From positions 1-63,403 of the forward strand of contig NZ_JACSRD010000113.1 in NCBI RefSeq assembly GCF_014879935.1: a stretch of DNA of 63,403 nt, written 5' to 3'. The translations under genes and the position numbers were made by a program. Below are positions 1 through 7,939 of this stretch, one piece after another. Numbering within the stretch: the first letter of the stretch is position 1; every line of letters begins with the position of its first letter. Origin of the DNA: Prosthecobacter sp. (GTDB lineage: Bacteria > Verrucomicrobiota > Verrucomicrobiia > Verrucomicrobiales > Verrucomicrobiaceae). The notes under the pieces are model-generated. The model had not been told where the DNA came from, did no database searches, and worked only from the letters and a program-made list of their open reading frames with translations.

Positions 1-1
1 C

Positions 2-1372
2 ATCCCCGCCGAGGATGACGACAAGACCCTCCCCGCCCTCAAAGACCTGCGTCAGATCTACCGTGATGCCTTCGCCAAGCTCGAAGCCACCCGCGCCGCC
101 AACCTCAAAACGCTCACCGACCCGCTCGCGGTCCGGCTCAAGCAGCTCGAAAGCACGCTCACCCAGCAGAACCGCATCGACCATGCGAAGACGGTGCGCG
201 AGTACCGCGAGGGGCAGGGCCAAAGTGGTCCGCTCAGTCCTGTGAGCGGAACGAAGGACGTAGTGTCCACCAATACACCCAATGCCACCGCACAGGGGAC
301 TGTGCGGACCACCAAGAAACTCCCGCCCGGAGACGACCGCAAGGCGGCGGAATGGGCGCTCGACATGGGGGGCGTCGTGGATGTGCTCGAAGGCAAGGTC
401 AAACGTCGCATCCAGAGCAAGGCCGACCTGCCCAAGCGCTCCTTCGACCTCGTTTACATCAGCATTCAGGAGACTCGCCCCACCAAGCCGGTCATCGAGT
501 TCACCAATCTCAGCGTCCTCGCCGGGCTCCGCCAGTTGTCCTTCCTGGAAATCAACGGCTATCCCGTGCAGGACGATGATACCGACTACCTGGCCAGCCT
601 TCCCGAGTTGAAAGATCTGCAGATCGTCCGCAGTCCCTTATTCAGCGGACGCAAACTTTCCCTGCTTAAAGACACGGACAAGCTCGAACGGCTGAATGTG
701 GGAGGCTGTGAGCAGATTGGGGCCGATGGTATGGCGCAAATCGGCCAGTTGAGTGGTTTGGTCGCACTCACTTTGAACGATTGCAAGATTACCGACGCCG
801 ACCTTCTGCCGCTGCGCCTGCTTAAAAAACTGAGCATTCTCAGCCTTCCGAACACTCCGATCACCCTGGCCGGCTGGAGGCAGCTCAAGGGCCTTCCCCT
901 GACCAGGGCGGTGTTCGTCAACCCGCCAGGACAGGCCGCCGAGTGGTGTCATGAAATCGCCTCGCTGTTCCCCGACATCTCCTCCTTCGATTTCTCTCGC
1001 AGGGAACCTTATCCGGTGGAGGACTTCGCCGCCGCCAAGGCTTTCACGGGTTTGGAGGAACTCCTCGTCGCCAGCACTTTCACGGAGAACGCCGCGCTTG
1101 CCGAGGCGGCCACCTTCCCGAAAGTCACCAGGCTCACCCTACGAGGCGGCGGCGCGGGTCCGGCAGCGAAAATCACGGACGAGGGGATCGCTCACCTCGC
1201 CAAGCTGCGCACGTTGCAAACCCTGCGTCTCGAGAACCTCAGCGAGGTCACCGAGCAGGGCGTCATTGGCCTGAAACAGCTCAAGAGGCTGGAACTGCCC
1301 TCGGGCACGTGCCCCAAGTTCGACGAAGCCGTCTTCAAGAAAGCACGGCCAGACGTGACCTTGGCGCGCTAG
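2..1372 (+). CDS. Leucine-rich-repeat protein, 5' end outside the window
   Basis: The reading frame is open from base 2 to the TAG at 1370-1372, so the start codon lies upstream and the GTG at 194 is only an internal codon. The first 65 or so residues are helical and rich in Glu, Lys and Arg. They resemble the short coiled-coil stretch often placed before secreted or anchored domains in Verrucomicrobiota and Planctomycetes. From about residue 160 the sequence shows irregular leucine-rich repeats of the cysteine-containing (RNI-like) type: L..L..L.L..C.I.D, then a T.IT..GW..L..L pattern. No catalytic motif is visible. The role is probably protein binding. Any signal peptide or enzymatic domain would be in the missing N-terminal part. 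The LRR assignment is good; the function is unknown. Confidence 0.75.
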   Translation: MPAEDDDKTLPALKDLRQIYRDAFAKLEATRAANLKTLTDPLAVRLKQLESTLTQQNRIDHAKTVREYREGQGQSGPLSPVSGTKDVVSTNTPNATAQGTVRTTKKLPPGDDRKAAEWALDMGGVVDVLEGKVKRRIQSKADLPKRSFDLVYISIQETRPTKPVIEFTNLSVLAGLRQLSFLEINGYPVQDDDTDYLASLPELKDLQIVRSPLFSGRKLSLLKDTDKLERLNVGGCEQIGADGMAQIGQLSGLVALTLNDCKITDADLLPLRLLKKLSILSLPNTPITLAGWRQLKGLPLTRAVFVNPPGQAAEWCHEIASLFPDISSFDFSRREPYPVEDFAAAKAFTGLEELLVASTFTENAALAEAATFPKVTRLTLRGGGAGPAAKITDEGIAHLAKLRTLQTLRLENLSEVTEQGVIGLKQLKRLELPSGTCPKFDEAVFKKARPDVTLAR

Positions 1373-1407
1373 CCCTCTCTGGGATTGGAGGACGGAGGCC
1401 TCGTAGG

Positions 1408-1486
1408 CGCAGTCGCCAGACTGCGAAAGACGAGCGTCTCACGGCCTTCGCACGCCCCCTCCAAGCCCCTCGTTCGGGCGAACGAG
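1408..1486. repeat. Cluster of short palindromes, REP-like intergenic element
   Basis: The spacer between the LRR gene and the HU/DUF4469 gene holds perfect hairpins. One has arms CGCAGTC 1408-1414 and GACTGCG 1419-1425 with loop GCCA. Another has arms CTCGTTCG 1469-1476 and CGAACGAG 1479-1486 with loop GG. A run of alternating palindromes like this is typical of dispersed REP/BIME-type elements. No T-run follows, so a simple terminator is less likely. Dispersal in the genome cannot be checked here. Confidence 0.5.
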
Positions 1487-1577
1487 CCTACGGCCGGGAG
1501 GCGGGGGCGTTGGACAAAAAACCTTGCCATTCCGGCGGGTTTTTGATGCAATCCGCGTCACCAACCCGCCTCCAGCC

Positions 1578-2495
1578 GTGAAGACACTTCATTGGGACGC
1601 GATCAACCCCATCACGGGAACCCCCTTCACCTGGGATGACCCGAATCTGCGATGGGGGGACCCCAGTTATTACCTGGAACCGGGCGATCCGGGCTTTGTG
1701 CCCTACGACACGCCTGCTCCAAAGCCGGTGGCGAAAAAGAAGAAACCTTTCCGCCGCAAGGCGGCCTCAAACACACATGCAACACCCAGCCCACACACCA
1801 CCATGCCCACGTTCCAGTACCACACCGCGCCCAATCCCAAAGGAGGTTTCACCACCCGTCCTGTCCTCGGCGAGCCCGTGACGGATGAGACCTTCTTCAA
1901 CATCGCCGCCACCAAGAGCGGCGGGCTCACTGCGGATCAGATCAAGACCGGCCTCACCGCTGTGCTGGACACGATCCTCGATTGCAGCAGCGGCTGCGCC
2001 TTCTCCAACGGCCTGCTGGGCAAACTGCGCTTCCGACCCACCAGCGGCGGCAGCCAGCCCGGACCGGCGGACTTTGACAACCCCAACGAGATGAATTGCG
2101 ACGTGGCCCTGAGCATCACCGCCGAGACCCGCGATGCCTGGCGCAGCACCCTCACGCTGGAAAGCATGGGCGAGGTGGGCAAGGTGAGCCCGGACATCGA
2201 CAGCATCCTCAGCCAGGAAAACGACGCGCCGGGCAAATACGCGCCCGGCACGATGATCGAGCTCAGCGGCCACCGCCTGGACCTGGACAAGAGCGATGCC
2301 AGCCAGGGGGTCTTTTTCCGCAGCGGCAGCGATCCCGAGGTGCGGGCCACCGTCTATGGCACCATCACCCCGACGTCCCTCTCCGTCCTGGTGCCAGCCA
2401 CGCTCAGCGGCCCCCTGATGGTGCGCGTGGCCAACAAGATCAACGGCAGCGTGCGCTCCTTCACCTACATGGATGCCATCACGCCGATCTCATGA
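1578..2495 (+). CDS. HU-like DNA-binding domain plus DUF4469 (Ig-fold) protein
   Basis: The 305-residue frame starts at GTG 1578. An internal ATG at 1803 would give 230 residues. From 1803 the protein reads as the two-domain family found in Verrucomicrobiota and Bacteroidota: an HU/IHF-like N-terminal domain (from MPTFQYHTAPNP, with TADQIKTGLTAVLDTIL as its helix) followed by a DUF4469 Ig-like fold (about 70 C-terminal residues: GTMIELSGHRL ... PLMVRVANKI). The 75 residues before the ATG look like a separate small protein, KTLHWDAINPITGTPFTWDD ... PKPVAKKKKPFRRK. They are joined in frame by a stretch that reads like untranslated spacer (ASNTHATPSPHTT). Either a stop was lost and two neighbouring genes fused, or the real start is 1803. 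No clear ribosome binding site decides. The stop codon 2493-2495 is the first three bases of the tandem array that follows. The role is unknown but DNA binding is suspected. Confidence 0.65.
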   Translation: MKTLHWDAINPITGTPFTWDDPNLRWGDPSYYLEPGDPGFVPYDTPAPKPVAKKKKPFRRKAASNTHATPSPHTTMPTFQYHTAPNPKGGFTTRPVLGEPVTDETFFNIAATKSGGLTADQIKTGLTAVLDTILDCSSGCAFSNGLLGKLRFRPTSGGSQPGPADFDNPNEMNCDVALSITAETRDAWRSTLTLESMGEVGKVSPDIDSILSQENDAPGKYAPGTMIELSGHRLDLDKSDASQGVFFRSGSDPEVRATVYGTITPTSLSVLVPATLSGPLMVRVANKINGSVRSFTYMDAITPIS

Positions 2496-2801
2496 GTCAC
2501 CCCTCACGCATCGCGGGGTCAGGGGCGGCGATTCCACCCCTGACCCATCGCGAGGCAAGGGGTCACCCCTTCCGTTTCGTGGGGCGACCCATGGCAACCA
2601 CTGGAGTGACCCATAGCAACCGCAGGAGTGACCCGTGGCAACCGCTGGAGTGACCCGTGACAACCGAAGGGGTCGCCCATGACAACGCGATGCGTCACCC
2701 GTCGGAACGCAACCGGTCACCCCTGGCAACGTGTGGAGTCACCCGTGACGCCGGCACGAGTCACGCCTGGCAGCGTTTGGAGTCACCCGCATCACGCTGT
2801 G
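2493..2801. repeat. Degenerate 22-bp tandem array, about 14 units
   Basis: Units begin at 2493, 2515, 2537, 2559, 2581, 2603, 2625, 2647, 2669 and 2691 in exact 22-base register, then with small slips at 2715, 2735, 2758 and 2779. The best-preserved copies (2603-2668) read GGAGTGACCC, then RTRRCAACCG plus two variable bases. Each unit centres on GGTSACC, a near-palindrome whose central base is G in some units and C in others, so neighbours can look inverted. There are no unique spacers, so this is not CRISPR. The array fills the gap between the convergent HU/DUF4469 and TlpA genes and overlaps the stop codon of the former. It could be a protein-binding array, a decayed minisatellite or a termination region. 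Confidence 0.85.
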
Positions 2802-2857
2802 AAGCCCCTGGGGCGTGGGTCTGGCCACGGACAGAAAGCCAATGCCCGCCGGTGGCC

Positions 2858-3370
2858 TCACTTCGCCAGTTCCTTCTCCACCAGGGCCTCCAACTGGCCG
2901 CGGACATCGGTACTGACAAGTTTGCCGTCCTTCCCGACGAGCCACATGGCTGGAATGCTGCGGACGCCGTAGCGGGTGGCGATCTCGTTGTTCCAGCCTT
3001 TGCCGTCGAAGTATTGCGGCCAGGGCATGTCGTTTTCCTTGAGGAACTTGGTGAGCGTGGAGCGATCATCGTCCAGCGAGATGCCGAGGATCTCGAAGCC
3101 CTTGTCGTGGAGCTTCTGATAAGCGGCTTTGACATTGGGCAGCTCACGCACGCACGGCCCGCACCAGGTGGCCCAGAAGTCGATGAGGACGACCTTCCCT
3201 TTCATCTCCGCCAGGTTCACGTTCGAGCCTTTGACCGGGTGGAACTTCAGTTCCAACGGCTCGCCCACAACCGGCGGGGCTCCTTTGGAGGATTTGGCGG
3301 CGAAGGCGGCGGAGAAGACCAGCCCCAGCACCGAGGCGACAAGCAGAAGACGCGTGGAGAGAAGTTTCAT
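2858..3370 (-). CDS. TlpA-family secreted thioredoxin
   Basis: This is a 170-residue thiol-disulfide oxidoreductase of the TlpA/ResA class, acting outside the cytoplasmic membrane. I chose ATG 3368-3370 because it begins a good signal peptide (MKLLSTRLLLVASVLGLVFS followed by AAFA); the longer frame upstream has no such feature. The thioredoxin fold carries WCGPC (Cys70 and Cys73) inside VVLIDFWATWCGPC, and the cis-proline motif RSIPAMWLV near residue 136. Family members reduce disulfides during cytochrome c maturation or envelope protein repair. No haem-lyase or Ccm gene is adjacent, so the partner is unknown. It is divergent from the GreA-like gene (start 3516), and the 145-base gap should hold both promoters. 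Confidence 0.9.
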   Translation of the reverse strand: MKLLSTRLLLVASVLGLVFSAAFAAKSSKGAPPVVGEPLELKFHPVKGSNVNLAEMKGKVVLIDFWATWCGPCVRELPNVKAAYQKLHDKGFEILGISLDDDRSTLTKFLKENDMPWPQYFDGKGWNNEIATRYGVRSIPAMWLVGKDGKLVSTDVRGQLEALVEKELAK

Positions 3371-3515
3371 GCACCGGGAGGCTAGCGAAGAAGGGCAGGC
3401 GGCGGCAAGACAAAAGTTCCCCAGACGACCGGAACCGCCTGCACGCGCGGCCTTCGTCGTCCCTTTGCAAGGTTTCCTTGCCACTTCCCACCACACGGCT
3501 AGTCTGACTGCCCCC

Positions 3516-5360
3516 ATGAATCCAGAGGTCCAAAACATTGTGGCTGCCGGCAAATTGACCGCAGCAGACGGAGAAAAACTTTCGAAACTCGAACCCGGCG
3601 TCTTCGTCGTTCACAAAAGCTGGGGTGTCGGAAAGATCGCCTCCTGGGACTTGATCGGAGACCGCATCCTGATCGATTTCGAAGGGAAACCGGGGCATCC
3701 GCTGAAGCTGGCCTTTGCCATCGGCTCCCTGGAGATCATTCCTGCGGACCACTTCCTGGCACGGCGTCACTCCGACCTCGACGCGCTGAAAGCCATGGCC
3801 AATGACAATGCGCCCGCCTTGGTGGAACTGGCGCTGAAGAGCAGCGGCAACTCCCTTCACCTGGATGATCTGGAAAAGCTGCTGAAGCCGCGCGTGGTGT
3901 CTGAGGCGGACTACAAGAAGTGGTGGGAAGGCGCCAAACGTGCCCTCAAAACGCACCGTCACGTGGTGGTGCCGGCGAAGCGGACGGAGAAACTCGTGCT
4001 GCGTGACCAGGCGGAGAGCGCCGGCGCCCAGATGGTGAAGACTTTCCTGGCTGCGCGTGATCTGAAGGGCAAGCTGGCCGCGCTGGCCAGCATCCAGAAG
4101 GACATCGACCTGTTTGCGGATGCGAAGACGGAGCTGATCCCGGTGTTCCAGGACATCTCCGACACCGCACGCAAGGGCGTGAAGCTGCATCTCAAAGAGT
4201 GCCTGCAACTGCTGCTCGCCCGTGATGAACTGGCCGAAGAACATGCCATTCCCGTGCCGATGGGCTCGATGAAGGTGTCTGACCTCGTGTGCGAGACGAA
4301 GGACGTGCTGGCTGATGCGGTCAAAGGCGTCTCCGCCGCCCTGCTGGGCCGTGTTTACCGCGCCTTCCCGGACGCCTTCCCGAATCGCGGCTGGGTGACG
4401 GAGATCCTGCATCACCTGACGAAGACGGGCGGCCGTGCCGTCGCGGAGATTGCCACGGTGCTGGATGCCAACGACGAGCTGGACGTGCTGGCCGACTCCC
4501 TCAAGAAGGCGCTCCGCAACCGTCTGCTCTCCGCCGATCTGCTGATATGGATGGCCAAGGAGCGCAAGGGACTGGCCGAGTCCGTGTTCGACATCGATCT
4601 GGGCCACGCCATTCTCGGTGTCATCGAGAACGACCACATGGAAGGCGGGCCGAAACGGACCGGCCGCCTGCAGGACCTGCTCTCCGACGACCGCACCCTG
4701 CTGGGTGAAATGGTGCTCGAAGCCGAGGAAGAGGACATCAAACTGCTGGCGAAGCGCATCCTGGGCAGCGCTTCCTTTGACGAACTGACCCGCCGGTCAC
4801 TGATGGCCCGCATCATCAAAGCCCGCCCCGAAATGGAGGCGATGATGGCTGACAACTCCACCTCCCAGCCTGAGGACGCCCTGATTGTCTCCTGGGACAG
4901 CATGGACCGGAAGAAGCTGGAGCTCGAAGACCTGGTGAACGTCAAGATCCCGGACAACAAGCGCGAGATCCAGATCGCCCGTGCCGAGGGTGACCTCCGC
5001 GAAAACGGCGGCTACAAGGCCGCCCGCGACCAGCAGGCGGTGCTTCTGCGCCTTCAAGGCAAATACGAACGGGAACTGCGCAACGCCCGCGGCACCGACT
5101 TCGCCAACGTGCCCACCGACAAGGTCGGCATCGGCACCATCGTGGATGTGGAGGACATTCCGTCCGGTGAGAAGGAGACCTTCACCATCCTGGGCGCCTG
5201 GGACGGCGACTTGGAGAAGAACATCATCAGCTACCTGTCCGAGTCGGCGAAGGCCCTGATCGGCAAGGCCGTCGGCGAGGAGGTCGAACTGCCCACCGAC
5301 AGCCATCACGGCAGCCGCCGCGCCAAAGTGACCGCGATCCGGGCGTTCAAAACAGCCTGA
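3516..5360 (+). CDS. greA: GreA/GreB-type transcript cleavage factor with long N-terminal extension
   Basis: The 614-residue protein starts at ATG 3516 (MNPEVQNIV). The C-terminal 145 or so residues are a GreA/GreB module: a coiled coil with the acidic tip GDLREN (Asp493, Glu496, Asn497), which enters the RNA polymerase secondary channel to stimulate cleavage of backtracked RNA, then the FKBP-like C-domain (PTDKVGIGTIVDVEDI onward). Ordinary GreA has about 158 residues. Here about 465 residues precede it, beginning with a KOW/Tudor-like strand region (VFVVHKSWGVGKIASWD) and continuing as a long helical, HEAT-like stretch. From memory, Chlamydia GreA also has a long extension of this sort. A terminator follows at 5380. 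The GreA part is certain; the job of the extension is unknown. Confidence 0.9.
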   Translation: MNPEVQNIVAAGKLTAADGEKLSKLEPGVFVVHKSWGVGKIASWDLIGDRILIDFEGKPGHPLKLAFAIGSLEIIPADHFLARRHSDLDALKAMANDNAPALVELALKSSGNSLHLDDLEKLLKPRVVSEADYKKWWEGAKRALKTHRHVVVPAKRTEKLVLRDQAESAGAQMVKTFLAARDLKGKLAALASIQKDIDLFADAKTELIPVFQDISDTARKGVKLHLKECLQLLLARDELAEEHAIPVPMGSMKVSDLVCETKDVLADAVKGVSAALLGRVYRAFPDAFPNRGWVTEILHHLTKTGGRAVAEIATVLDANDELDVLADSLKKALRNRLLSADLLIWMAKERKGLAESVFDIDLGHAILGVIENDHMEGGPKRTGRLQDLLSDDRTLLGEMVLEAEEEDIKLLAKRILGSASFDELTRRSLMARIIKARPEMEAMMADNSTSQPEDALIVSWDSMDRKKLELEDLVNVKIPDNKREIQIARAEGDLRENGGYKAARDQQAVLLRLQGKYERELRNARGTDFANVPTDKVGIGTIVDVEDIPSGEKETFTILGAWDGDLEKNIISYLSESAKALIGKAVGEEVELPTDSHHGSRRAKVTAIRAFKTA

Positions 5361-5379
5361 AGAACCGTTCAATCGGGCG

Positions 5380-5406
5380 AAATGCCCGGATCACGAGGCA
5401 TTTTTT
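5380..5406 (+). terminator. Rho-independent terminator of the GreA-like gene
   Basis: A stem AAATGCC (5380-5386) pairs with GGCATTT (5397-5403) over a 10-base loop and runs into six T residues at 5401-5406. It lies 20 bases after the stop codon. Confidence 0.8.
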
Positions 5407-5486
5407 GTCCGAACGCTGACAAACCCTTCGTTGTCCGTCACGCCGCCAAGAAAATCAGCATGATATTCGTCATGCTGGTTGTATTT

Positions 5487-6815
5487 ATGGCTTCCCATCC
5501 CCCTTCAATGTCCCCAACCCAACCCTCGCGGACATCTCCGCGATCCCAGATTGCCCTGCTCCTCGCCACACTCACGTTTGGACTTCTTTCCGCCCACTCG
5601 GGACACGCGCAGGTCACCAACTTGGAAAACCTCAGCATCATCCTGGGCGGCGCCCAGAAGACGACGGAACCAGCTTCGCAGCCTGCGTCGCCAAGCGTGT
5701 TCGAAGCCAATCCCGGACCGTGGGGGAAGATGCTCTGCGCTTATGTTTATCTCGAAGCACCGGAAAGCCTGATCGAAAACTTTCCCCTGCCGAGCCCGAC
5801 GCCACGCTGGACTTTCCCGCAAACCTTCCTGCCGAGCCTCCCCGACTTCCTGTCCAAGGCAGGGGTCGCACAATCCCTGATCACCAAGCTCCTCAGCCAG
5901 CCGAACATGGTCAAGGAGGACGAGTGGGTCCATCTGCTGCCGCCCGTTCCTGAATTGGAGGCCTTGAGCCCGGAGACCCGCACCGTGATTTACACGGAGC
6001 TCAGCAAGTATGCGCCCAACGAATACCAGTCCGACCCGGTTTTGATCATCGGCACCTCGGTCGAGGAGTGGTACAAAGGCAGCAAGCTCCGCCCGGAGAT
6101 CATCAACAAGATCAGGAAGCTCAGCTACATGCGGGGTGAGACCATCGCCTTCAGCGACATTCCAGTGCTGCTGAACTACGCCCAATCGGACTCCGAGGCA
6201 CGCGCCATCTTCAAAGCCTGCACGCGGACCCGCAATTTGATGGTCCGTCTCCGTCTCGACGACAATACCAACGCAGAAGAGGTCATCAAATACTGGAGCT
6301 TGGGCATCGGCGTGCGCCGCAAGGACCTGGAGCCCATGGTGCAGTCCATCATCGAGCTCGATGGCGTCAACGACCTGGGCATCGTCCACATTCTGCCGGC
6401 GCTCGCACGCAAGCTGCTCTATACCTACCCCGGCCTCGACATGGCAAAGAACGGCATCATGCCTGACTGCCACTGGACCTCGCTGAATTTCTTCAACTAC
6501 GAGCCGCATCAATACCTCCTCGATGCCCGTCTGGCGACCAGCCAGGTCCTGGAACAGTTCACCCCTGTCGAGCCGCCCTATCAATTCGGCGACATCCTGT
6601 TCTTCCTCGACAACACCACCGGCGACGCCTTCCACTCCTGCGTCCATCTGGCGGACAACATCGTCTATACCAAGAACGGCCGGAACATCCTCTCCCCGTG
6701 GGTGATCATGCAGTTGGAAGACGTCAAAAAAATCTACCTGTACAAGGGCAACGGACGCGTCCAGGGCTTCCGCCGCAAAGACATCATCGCCGCGTCGAGC
6801 GGGGGCGCGCAGTGA
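5487..6815 (+). CDS. Secreted protein with possible NlpC/P60-like C-terminal domain
   Basis: The start is uncertain: ATG 5487 (442 residues) or ATG 5508. Both give an export signal ending in FGLLSAHSGHAQ; the frame continues further upstream into the terminator and is not used. The middle is helical without recognisable motifs. Near the C-terminus are IMPDCHWTSLNFF and, later, FGDILFFLDN followed by HSCVHLADNIVYTKNG. The order DC-x-aromatic, GD(I/L)xFF, then HxxxxLxDxxxY.KNG matches the Cys, strand and His motifs of NlpC/P60 cysteine peptidases, which cut cell-wall peptides. This is a motif-level inference; the similarity is distant. It stands alone between the GreA-like gene and the TIM-barrel gene, with no operon partner visible. 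Confidence 0.6.
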   Translation: MASHPPSMSPTQPSRTSPRSQIALLLATLTFGLLSAHSGHAQVTNLENLSIILGGAQKTTEPASQPASPSVFEANPGPWGKMLCAYVYLEAPESLIENFPLPSPTPRWTFPQTFLPSLPDFLSKAGVAQSLITKLLSQPNMVKEDEWVHLLPPVPELEALSPETRTVIYTELSKYAPNEYQSDPVLIIGTSVEEWYKGSKLRPEIINKIRKLSYMRGETIAFSDIPVLLNYAQSDSEARAIFKACTRTRNLMVRLRLDDNTNAEEVIKYWSLGIGVRRKDLEPMVQSIIELDGVNDLGIVHILPALARKLLYTYPGLDMAKNGIMPDCHWTSLNFFNYEPHQYLLDARLATSQVLEQFTPVEPPYQFGDILFFLDNTTGDAFHSCVHLADNIVYTKNGRNILSPWVIMQLEDVKKIYLYKGNGRVQGFRRKDIIAASSGGAQ

Positions 6816-6831
6816 TGCTGCCACCGCAGGA

Positions 6832-6861
6832 TTGACAGGCTGCCACGAAACCGGCTTGATA
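6832..6861 (+). promoter_or_regulatory. Candidate sigma-70 promoter for the TIM-barrel gene
   Basis: TTGACA at 6832-6837 is a perfect -35 box. TTGATA at 6856-6861 could serve as a weak -10 at 18-base spacing. It ends 20 bases before the ATG at 6882. Only the -35 element is strong. Confidence 0.35.
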
Positions 6862-6881
6862 GCCGCAACCAACCACACGCC

Positions 6882-7772
6882 ATGTCATCCCGCCGTCATT
6901 TCCTCCACACCGTTTTCGGAGCTGGTGCCGCCTCCGCTCTTCTCGCCGCCGAACCCAAGCTCAGCTACAAAGGCGAGAACATCCGCTTTGGCCTCGTCAC
7001 CTATCAATGGGGAAAGGACTGGGACCTGCCCACGCTCATCAAAAACTGCGAGGCTGCCCAGGTTCTCGGCGTCGAGCTGCGTGTGGAGCATGCCCACAAG
7101 GTCGATCCCACGCTCACGCCGGATCAGCGCCAGGAAGTAAGCCGTCGTTTTGAAGACTCGCCAGTCGATGTCGTCGGCATGGGCACCAACTTCGAGTTCC
7201 ACGCGGCCGATCCTGAGGTCGTGAAGAAGAACATCGAAGGCGCGAAGGCCTTCATCAAGCTCAGCCACGACATCGGCGGCACAGGCGTGAAGGTGAAGCC
7301 GAACGCCCTGGTCAAAGACGTGCCTGAGGAGAAGACGCTCGCGCAGATCGGCAAGGCGCTGGCCGAACTGGGCGACCACGCCCTTGGCTTCGGCCAGGAG
7401 ATCCGTCTCGAAGTCCACGGCAAGGACACCTCCGAACTCCCGCGCATCAAAACAATCATGGATGCCGCCGCCCGCGACAATGTGCGCGTCTGCTGGAACT
7501 CCAATGACACTGATCTCAACGGAGCTGGGCTGGAGGCCAACTTCGCCCTCGTCAAAGACCTGCTCGGCCACACCGTCCATATTCGTGGCGTCAATCAGAG
7601 CACCTACCCGCTGGACAAACTCGCCCGCCTGCTGGTGGAGGCCGACTACGACGGCCACGTGTGCCTCGAAGCCCACAAGATGCCCGCTGGCGACCCGATT
7701 GCCGCGCTTGCCGAGCAGCGTGAGCTCTTCATGAACCTCGTCACCGAGGCCCGCAAGACGGTCAAGGATTGA
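6882..7772 (+). CDS. Sugar phosphate isomerase/epimerase-like TIM-barrel protein, Tat-exported
   Basis: The 296-residue protein opens with a twin-arginine type signal (MSSRRHFLHTVFGAGAASAL). It continues as a xylose-isomerase-like TIM barrel (AP endonuclease family 2 superfamily): the strand FGLVTYQWG, a metal-site strand VELRVEHAH, then RLEVHGKD, VRVCWNSND and the terminal CLEAH. The several Glu, His and Asp residues at strand ends fit divalent metal binding. Exported members are common in Verrucomicrobiota and Planctomycetes beside DUF1080 genes, where they are thought to act on sugars or keto-sugars. The substrate here is unknown. The gene stands alone, and the next gene starts 167 bases later with no visible terminator between. 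Confidence 0.8.
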   Translation: MSSRRHFLHTVFGAGAASALLAAEPKLSYKGENIRFGLVTYQWGKDWDLPTLIKNCEAAQVLGVELRVEHAHKVDPTLTPDQRQEVSRRFEDSPVDVVGMGTNFEFHAADPEVVKKNIEGAKAFIKLSHDIGGTGVKVKPNALVKDVPEEKTLAQIGKALAELGDHALGFGQEIRLEVHGKDTSELPRIKTIMDAAARDNVRVCWNSNDTDLNGAGLEANFALVKDLLGHTVHIRGVNQSTYPLDKLARLLVEADYDGHVCLEAHKMPAGDPIAALAEQRELFMNLVTEARKTVKD

Positions 7773-7939
7773 TCGGGCACGGTCCGGCTCAAAATCGCCG
7801 CCTCAACGCAGTGCGTCCGCCCTGGCCGTGCTGAACACCGGTTCGTCCTCATGACCGGCGCTTGACCAGCCCCCCCTTTCCTGCCATTTCAGGTCACGAC
7901 ATTCGTCATTCCGCATTCTGATTTCGTCCTTTCCTTCCC

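Noticed and set aside
2493..2801. CRISPR-like array
   Set aside because: Units are contiguous 22-mers without unique spacers, and no cas genes are nearby.
3144..4637. Minus-strand frame of 497 codons
   Set aside because: Mostly antisense to the GreA-like gene; no motifs.
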